Source: an uncultured bacterium
GTDB taxonomy: Bacteria; CSSED10-310; CALFER01
Length of the DNA stretch: 10,234 nt
NCBI GenBank assembly: GCA_937951895.1
Contig: CALFER010000006.1
Span: 1 to 10,234 of the forward strand
Reading direction: 5' to 3'
Program-made: the position numbers and the translations under genes
Shown: in pieces, positions 6,045 to 10,234 of the stretch
How the letters are laid out: each line of letters opens with the position of its first letter
Position numbering within the stretch: the first letter of the stretch is position 1
The notes under the pieces: generated by a model
Told to the model about the DNA's origin: nothing
Seen by the model: only the letters and a program-made list of their open reading frames with translations
Database searches by the model: none

Positions 6045-6128
6045 CACACGGTAAGTTATACTCGATTCGGACCTCAGAGTAGTTAACATCGATCCGCTAC
6101 CGAATTTTCACCTGAGCTTGCGGATTGA

Positions 6129-7553
6129 TTATCCCTTGGTATTTGTGTTCTCGGCGGCAAAATATTTCTGGTTACGGCTAGTGGGTTTGGCGGGGACTGT
6201 CATTTTTACTAAATCTCGATCCAGCAATGGTTTAATGAACTTTAGCCTGAACTTGGTGCGATCCGTCCATCCCAACAGGGTCATCATTTCCCTTAAAGAA
6301 CGCGGTTCCTTCATAAACTCAAGGAGTTGAACTTGGTGCCGACTTAGTGCCGACTTGGTGCCAACTTGATCCATTTTTCTCGTTCCGGCTCCCGATTCAA
6401 CCTGAATCGGATGGGGTTGAAATTTGATCCTCATAGCGGTGCTTAACTCCTGCCATTCCGGATGAGGATAGCCCCCACCATCGCAATCTTCAATAATCCG
6501 CTTGTACCCAGTTCCCCACTTCTCCATGTAATCCAGTTCCCTGAGCACTCTGGCAATCACCGGGTTCCGGATTTTACTCACTCCTGACTTGAGATCGTTC
6601 AGTGTCATCCCGAACGGCAGCATCCCCGGATTCTGGATTTCCAGCCGATCCGAGAAAATGGCTACCATGATCTGCATCCCCCGGAGGGTATAATCAGTGT
6701 GTGCCACCGCATTGGTCAGTGCTTCTCGTAGCGCAATCACAGGATACTCTGGAATATCCTGGCGCTGCATCCCCTCGATTTTGGCTGCCATGCGCGTATT
6801 GCGCCGGATGAACTTCGGCACCTCGGTCAGCGCATCCAGAACGGTCCCCTCAATATCCAGCCGGTCGATAAAATCAACCTTTTCCGTTCCCGCGAATCGG
6901 GCGCATCGAACCTGAGCATCCGGGAAATACCGATCCCTCACCGGCGTCCTCCCGAATAGAATCATCCCGCCGTTCGACGGTATCAGAGTCTTCCCATAAC
7001 GGATCAGGACGCCCAGGCTTTCCAGTTTCGAATCATCGATCTCCCGCACGACCTTTCCAAATGCCTTCCGGATAGAAGCCATATCCAGATCGTCATATTC
7101 GGTTCCGATGCAGGGAAGCTGATCGAAGGCAAGATGATCCCTGGACCTCCTGAGTTCCGCTAGCATATCGTCATCTGCAACCCGATTTGTCGAACCCAGT
7201 CTCACAAACACGCCCTTTTCCGGTCCCAGTGATTTCAGGAAGAATGGTCCGGGAAACCGGGCGACTTAAATGACGATGACTGTTTTCTCACCCTCCCGGA
7301 CAATTTCGATATCCGGCAGAAGCACCGGACTGATGTCGTCGGCAATGGCGCTGGCCAGCCGTTCTTCGTCCATTTCCGGATCGGGGACACCCAGTACAGA
7401 CTTTTGATCGTCAACACCGATCACAAGCGTCCCGCCTGAAGTGTTCGCAAAGGCAACCAACGTTTTCAGGACCGGTTTGATGGAGGAGAGATCACGCTTC
7501 TACTCCAGCGTTTTCCCTTCCGAGTGTCTTAAGATGTCCTTGAGCCTGCCCAT
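6129..7553 (-). pseudogene. AlbA_2/HATPase/winged-helix ATP-binding protein with two in-frame stops
   Basis: Read from ATG 7553 as one frame it gives 474 codons, the normal size for AlbA_2 (Schlafen-type) plus HATPase_c_4 proteins, which are putative transcriptional regulators often described as RecG-like. The start is MGRLKDILRHSEGKTLE, then TAG at codon 18 (7500-7502), KRDLSSIKPVLKTLVAFANT, SGGTLVIGVDD, then TAA at codon 96 (7266-7268), then FPGPFFLKSLGPEKGVFVRL. The ATPase part has EALTNAVAHTDY (278-288), NPGMLPFG (308-315) and GTGYKRI (347-353). A winged helix ends in KPTSRNQKYF (456-465). The stops fall where the family usually has F or Y and E, so each fits one or two substitutions with no frameshift. 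GTG 7211 could open only the ATPase and DNA-binding part. It is probably inactivated; sequencing error or read-through are alternatives. Confidence 0.85.
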
Positions 7554-7745
7554 ATTCTATTTAAAAACCCCCATAAATCCGGTGCTTTTCAAAAAATAAC
7601 ACAGTTTCGGAGGTGAGGGAAGCCTATACCTCGTGGTATGGATAAAATCGATTTTCAGTAGTAAAAACCGGCTGCTTTTTTAGTGGGGCATCAAAAGAAC
7701 TGGGTGCTGACTTTATACCAATATTAGGCTGAAGATGTGTATATA
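7554..7745. other. Short intergenic region before the ATP-binding gene
   Basis: No gene is seen. An imperfect inverted repeat (CCTATACC, TCGT, GGTATGG; 7623-7641) could be an operator for the minus-strand gene that starts at 7553. I found no convincing promoter and no ribosome-binding site before ATG 7553. Confidence 0.35.
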
Positions 7746-7904
7746 TCAAGCCGACACAAGAACTTCCAACTGATGCAGTTCCTCATCCGCTTCCTCCCGT
7801 AACCACCACTTGAATTCCTCGAAAGTTTGGAGTTCGAGAATCGTTCCGACCGGGGAGCTTGATAGAACGGAAAGCGGAGCGATCTGTCGAAGGCGTTCCG
7901 CTTT
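7746..7904 (-). repeat. KAE/SSP hairpin module, copy C, directly behind fic
   Basis: The minus-strand frame reads K-A-E-R-L-R-Q-I-A-P-L-S-V-L-S-S-P, then VGTILELQTFEEFKWWL, REEADEELHQLEVLVSA and a TGA at 7746-7748. It aligns with copies A and B at KAE, SSP, T, EL, the F-K around the helix start and the EL-x-x-L tail. The DNA differs much more, yet a hairpin is kept: 7871-7881 pairs with 7894-7904 (11 pairs, one G-U) around a 12-base loop and is followed by ATTT on the plus strand. The frame opens within the end of the Fic gene after a TGA and has no standard start codon. It could be a small acidic protein translated by coupling, or a remnant. Confidence 0.6.
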
Positions 7905-7906
7905 AT

Positions 7907-8950
7907 TTACTCAACAACCTCCCATCTGGCTCCGCGTCCGCGTCCTCGAAGCGCTACGATTCCCTTCGCCTTGAGTTCTGCAAGGATTTTCTTGATGAGC
8001 TGCGAACTCACAGATGGTAACTGCCGGGAAATCTCCGCAAGTGTAAACTGCTCAACCTGGCTGCATATCAACTTCCTGACATAATCGCTTTTGGCAGAAT
8101 GCCTTTCCGTTGAAGTGACTTTTTCCTCGAATTCCCGGTATGCTTGGCGAAGAATACTCAGAAAGTAATTCCACCAGGGAAGAATCTCATTTTCGCCTTC
8201 ATGCCAGCCTTGAGAGCATCTGCCAAGGATCTCATAATATTCTTCTTTGCGCTCCTCGATCAATCGTTCAAGGCTTATAAACCGGGATACTTCGAACCCC
8301 TGCGATTGCAAAAGCAATGTCGCTGACAGTCTCGAAATCCTGCCGTTTCCATCACGGAATGGATGGATGCACAGCAAATCAAATACAAACGTCGATATGA
8401 CAAGCAAGACAGGCAACGGTTCGATCTCGCAAGCGGCATGATAATTCCTGCATAGCAGGTCCAGTTCTCCGGGAGTTTCCGCTGCCGATGTCGGCACAAA
8501 TCTGACTCTCCGTTCACCCGTGCGAAGGATCTCGACAATCTCATTGTCTTTGCTTTTCCACTCACCGGCATCCCCGGAAAAACCACCCTGACACATGGCA
8601 TGAAGCTTCCGGATCGTTGCCGGTCGTACGGAAACAGGTCGGTATCGGGAAAAAATCCATGCCAGCGCTTTCCTGTATCCTGCCAGCTCTTCCTCGGATC
8701 GGTCACGAGGTTTTGACTTTCCAAGAACAACAGGATGGAGCCGGTTGGCAGCAATGGTGACTCCCTCGATCCGATTGGATGATTCGACGCTCTGAATGAT
8801 CGCCTGCTCCCGCAGCAACTCGATGACTTCAGGCTTTTGTCTTATCCACAGATCCTGTTTTCCTTTGGCTTCCATACAAGAGCCGATGAGCCATCCGGTG
8901 CTTAACGGAATCGGCATCGCCTTCAGTTTATCCGGATTCAGTGTCACCAT
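7907..8950 (-). CDS. fic: Fic-family protein AMPylator, self-inhibited class II type
   Basis: ATG 8950 has GGAGA six bases before it; the frame extends only to a TTG at 8956. The protein has 347 residues. A typical N-terminal region (MVTLNPDKLKAMPIPLSTGW) precedes the inhibitory helix, S58-N-R-I-E62-G63, matching (S/T)xxxE(G/N). The Fic core follows, with the catalytic loop HPFRDGNGR at 196-204 (His196 base, Asn202 and Arg204 for phosphate binding) and the flap region around RTGERRVRFVP (143-153). A C-terminal winged helix (SQVEQFTLAEISRQLPSVSS) ends in GRGRGARWEVVE. Such enzymes transfer AMP from ATP to a hydroxyl on a target protein, and the inhibitory Glu blocks ATP until released. All key residues are present. 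The target is unknown; the winged helix suggests self-regulation or DNA binding. Module copies lie on both sides. Confidence 0.95.
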   Translation of the reverse strand: MVTLNPDKLKAMPIPLSTGWLIGSCMEAKGKQDLWIRQKPEVIELLREQAIIQSVESSNRIEGVTIAANRLHPVVLGKSKPRDRSEEELAGYRKALAWIFSRYRPVSVRPATIRKLHAMCQGGFSGDAGEWKSKDNEIVEILRTGERRVRFVPTSAAETPGELDLLCRNYHAACEIEPLPVLLVISTFVFDLLCIHPFRDGNGRISRLSATLLLQSQGFEVSRFISLERLIEERKEEYYEILGRCSQGWHEGENEILPWWNYFLSILRQAYREFEEKVTSTERHSAKSDYVRKLICSQVEQFTLAEISRQLPSVSSQLIKKILAELKAKGIVALRGRGRGARWEVVE

Positions 8951-8980
8951 GATCAATCTCCATCTCCAGCTATTAGCTTA

Positions 8981-9010
8981 ATAATAGCCCATTTGGATTC
9001 GAATAGCCAA
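8981..9010 (-). promoter_or_regulatory. Possible promoter of fic
   Basis: On the minus strand TTGGCT (9005-9010) and TATTAT (8981-8986) are separated by 18 bases, which places the start of transcription about 25 bases before the fic ATG. Four of six and five of six bases match sigma-70 consensus. A small near-repeat (TAATAGCC, AATAGCC) lies nearby. Confidence 0.35.
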
Positions 9011-9070
9011 TTCGATAATCACATGAATAAGTCACCCTCCGGAGATCGGTCTCAGGATGGAATGTTCGAA

Positions 9071-9241
9071 CTAGAACGTTAATGCCATCGCATGCAACTC
9101 CTTCAATTCCGACTCCATCGCAGTCTCGAACCATTCCTTGAATTTCTCCGGGGAGAAAAGTTCGATTACCGTCCAATCCGGGGAGCTGAATACACCAATA
9201 GGCAGAACTTCGAGATTTCGGGGTTCTGCCTTCTTTTTCTT
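9071..9241 (-). repeat. KAE/SSP hairpin module, copy B, upstream of fic
   Basis: The minus-strand frame reads K-A-E-P-R-N-L-E-V-L-P-I-G-V-F-S-S-P, then DWTVIELFSPEKFKEWFETA, MESELKELHAMALTF and a TAG at 9071-9073. This is the fullest copy, about 55 residues from KAE. Bases 9137-9190 match copy A at 53 of 54 positions. The frame is open back to a TAA at 9263-9265 but contains no ATG, GTG or TTG before the conserved part. The predicted peptide is acidic, with an amphipathic C-terminal helix. It lies about 120 bases before fic on the same strand and shares an intergenic region with the divergent ORF6N gene. The family is not recognised. Confidence 0.7.
9200..9241 (+). terminator. Intrinsic-terminator-like hairpin in module copy B
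   Basis: AGGCAGAAC (9200-9208) pairs with GTTCTGCCT (9223-9231) around a 14-base loop; TTCTTTTTCTT follows on the plus strand. No plus-strand gene ends here, but it would shield the ORF6N gene from read-through. The stem is the same as in copy A while the loop differs. Confidence 0.65.
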
Positions 9242-9267
9242 GATTGCGTTTCCAAGTGTAATTTAGT

Positions 9268-9276
9268 TGATATACT
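9268..9276 (+). promoter_or_regulatory. Possible extended -10 promoter for the ORF6N gene
   Basis: TGATATACT is an extended -10 (TG, one base, TATACT). No good -35 is present at normal spacing, which extended -10 promoters tolerate. Transcription would start near 9283 and give a leader of about 80 bases holding the short leader frame and palindrome. Confidence 0.35.
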
Positions 9277-9290
9277 CCTACCTTGAAGGA

Positions 9291-9361
9291 CTGGAGGTTT
9301 CAGAATGTCACCTCAAACTTGACATCACAAATTGTGATCTCAAGATGAATCTGGAGGTTTC
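9291..9361 (+). promoter_or_regulatory. ORF6N leader: duplicated start region, five-codon frame and palindrome
   Basis: CTGGAGGTTTCA occurs twice, 60 bases apart (9291-9302 and 9351-9362), each time as a ribosome-binding site. The first serves ATG 9305, which reads M-S-P-Q-T and stops at 9320-9322. The second serves the ORF6N ATG at 9362. Between them is a perfect palindrome with 7-base arms (ATCACAA, A, TTGTGAT; 9324-9338), overlapped by a consensus -35 TTGACA (9319-9324) that lacks a good -10. It looks like an operator or a translational control leader. Confidence 0.45.
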
Positions 9362-9901
9362 ATGACCGAAGAAATCCTGTTACCAGTTGAACGGATTGAA
9401 ACAGTCATATTAATGATTCGCGGGGAGAAAGTAATTCTCGATGCAGATCTTGCATCCCTATATGGGGTTGAAACCCGTGTTCTTGTGCAAGCAGTACAGC
9501 GCCACATCAAAAGGTTTCCCGCTGATTTCATGTTTCAGTTATCCAAAGAAGAATTCTCTCACTTGAGATCAATATCCGGGATCTCAAGTCAATGGGGCGG
9601 TCGCAGGTACCCTCCTTATGCGTTCACTGAACAGGGAGTTGCCATGCTCTCCAGTGTTTTGAACAGTCCCAGAGCGGTACAGGTGAACATCGAAATTATG
9701 AGAGCTTTCGTTCGACTGAGAAAAATGCTGACATCCCATGAAGAACTGGCCAGAAAAATCCGTCAAGTGGAAAGCAAATATGACAAGCAGTTTCAAGTGG
9801 TATTCGAAGCCATTCGGAAACTCATGATACCTCCCAAACCAAAAAAGAAGCGGATCGGTTTCTTGGCTGATCGCAATGATTCAGAAAATCAAAACACATA
9901 A
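9362..9901 (+). CDS. ORF6N-domain protein
   Basis: ATG 9362 follows GGAGG by four bases. The 179-residue protein has the ORF6N domain at about 7-95: PVERIETVILMIRGEKVILD, ADLASLYGVETRVLVQAVQR, RFPADFMFQLSKEEF, then YPPYAFTEQGVAMLSSVLNS and VNIEIMRAFVRLRKML. A helical region follows (HEELARKIRQVESKYDKQFQ) and a basic tail (PPKPKKKRIGF). ORF6N was named from phage N15-type and baculovirus proteins and is presumed to bind DNA; it is common in bacterial chromosomes near mobile elements. The length matches the usual bacterial version, so the gene looks intact. The palindrome in its leader might be its own binding site, which is inference. Its last 26 bases overlap the next gene. Confidence 0.95.
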   Translation: MTEEILLPVERIETVILMIRGEKVILDADLASLYGVETRVLVQAVQRHIKRFPADFMFQLSKEEFSHLRSISGISSQWGGRRYPPYAFTEQGVAMLSSVLNSPRAVQVNIEIMRAFVRLRKMLTSHEELARKIRQVESKYDKQFQVVFEAIRKLMIPPKPKKKRIGFLADRNDSENQNT

Positions 9902-10232
9902 AAGAATATGGATCATATCAGCAATCGTACTATTGTTGATTTACTTATCCGGACCGATCATTGCTGCAACCTTTGAGATAGGTGACCGCTGGGGTCCCAA
10001 GATATATCCAATCTGGCTCCATGAATTCATGTACAGTCTGACTGGGTGCTTCACCGATCATGACTTAAACAAACCGCATATCGGGATGTGGTTTAAAGAG
10101 AAGTATCGTCCGTGGTTTTATGGTTTGAAGTCTAAAAATTACGATCCTGAGTACGCAGATCCGGAGATAAACAGGATATTGAAAGAAGGCGGATTACCAC
10201 CGATTGAGACTCTTAGAGAATCCCGACAATGA
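9876..10232 (+). CDS. Small membrane-anchored protein of unknown function
   Basis: This is a 118-residue frame from ATG 9876 to TGA at 10230-10232. After a basic start (MIQKIKTHKR) comes one hydrophobic helix, about 11-31 (IWIISAIVLLLIYLSGPIIA), so it is probably an inner-membrane anchor or uncleaved signal. The rest is aromatic and charged (IYPIWLHEFMYSL, GMWFKEKYRPWFYGLK, NYDPEYADPEINRILKEGG) and probably faces outward. The ATG overlaps the end of the ORF6N gene in another frame and lacks a clear ribosome-binding site, so translation may be coupled. No family is recognised. The long overlap with an unrelated phage-type gene suggests that the ORF6N tail ran into it after insertion. Confidence 0.75.
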   Translation: MIQKIKTHKRIWIISAIVLLLIYLSGPIIAATFEIGDRWGPKIYPIWLHEFMYSLTGCFTDHDLNKPHIGMWFKEKYRPWFYGLKSKNYDPEYADPEINRILKEGGLPPIETLRESRQ

Positions 10233-10234
10233 AG

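Noticed and set aside
6129..7553. Altered genetic code reading TAG and TAA as amino acids.
   Set aside because: TAG and TAA end other genes in the window at natural places, so two nonsense changes in one gene are the simpler explanation.
9092..9286. Plus-strand 64-codon frame across module copy B.
   Set aside because: It is not conserved in copies A and C, whereas the minus-strand peptide is; it also runs through the hairpin and T-run.
1..10234. CRISPR array, tRNA, rRNA, insertion sequence with transposase.
   Set aside because: No regularly spaced repeats, no tRNA-like cloverleaf or rRNA motifs, and no transposase reading frame were seen.

Overview
The window looks like an accessory island from a bacterium of roughly even GC content. 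Several genes have Sec-type signal peptides or membrane segments, there is one secreted-type sulfatase-modifying-factor-like protein with a Thr/Pro linker, and the rest is polymorphic-toxin, Fic and phage-type material. There are no rRNA, tRNA or core metabolic genes, so I cannot name the taxon. An uncultured environmental bacterium is a guess from gene style only.

Layout. 1-977 (minus) is the 5' part of an exported protein: signal peptide, N-terminal domain, Thr/Pro linker and FGE-sulfatase domain, running off the left edge. 978-1327 is intergenic. At 1328 a plus-strand ArdC-like gene begins with a good ribosome-binding site but keeps only about 40 codons before a junction near 1447. 1283-4964 (minus) is a compact toxin array: a mini-RHS toxin (3306-4964), a 72-residue candidate immunity protein joined by TAATG (3088-3306), a second, shorter mini-RHS toxin (1938-3014), a 99-residue membrane protein again joined by TAATG (1639-1938), and an exported protein joined by ATGA (1283-1642) whose 3' half is lost at the ArdC junction. 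The two RHS genes share a direct repeat of about 570 bp and differ only in their N-termini and C-terminal toxin domains. Both carry a signal peptide fused to only the C-terminal part of an RHS shell.

5170-6099 (minus) holds two small proteins that look like stray immunity genes. The second has lost its 5' end and is fused in frame to a repeat. 6129-7553 (minus) is an AlbA_2/HATPase/winged-helix ATP-binding gene interrupted by two in-frame stops. 7907-8950 (minus) is an intact Fic AMP-transferase with its own inhibitory helix. 9362-9901 (plus) is an ORF6N-domain gene, overlapped by a small membrane-anchored protein (9876-10232).

The most unusual structure is a module present three times (5941-6044, 7746-7904, 9071-9241). 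It encodes a similar peptide on the minus strand (K-A-E, then S-S-P, then E-L and F-x-x-F-K). Each copy carries a strong hairpin with a plus-strand T-run at the same relative place, and none has an ATG, GTG or TTG start. Copies A and B are nearly identical in DNA. Copy C is diverged, but both its reading frame and its hairpin are kept. Copies flank the Fic gene on both sides and sit at gene junctions. All functional statements come from reading the sequence; no database search was run.
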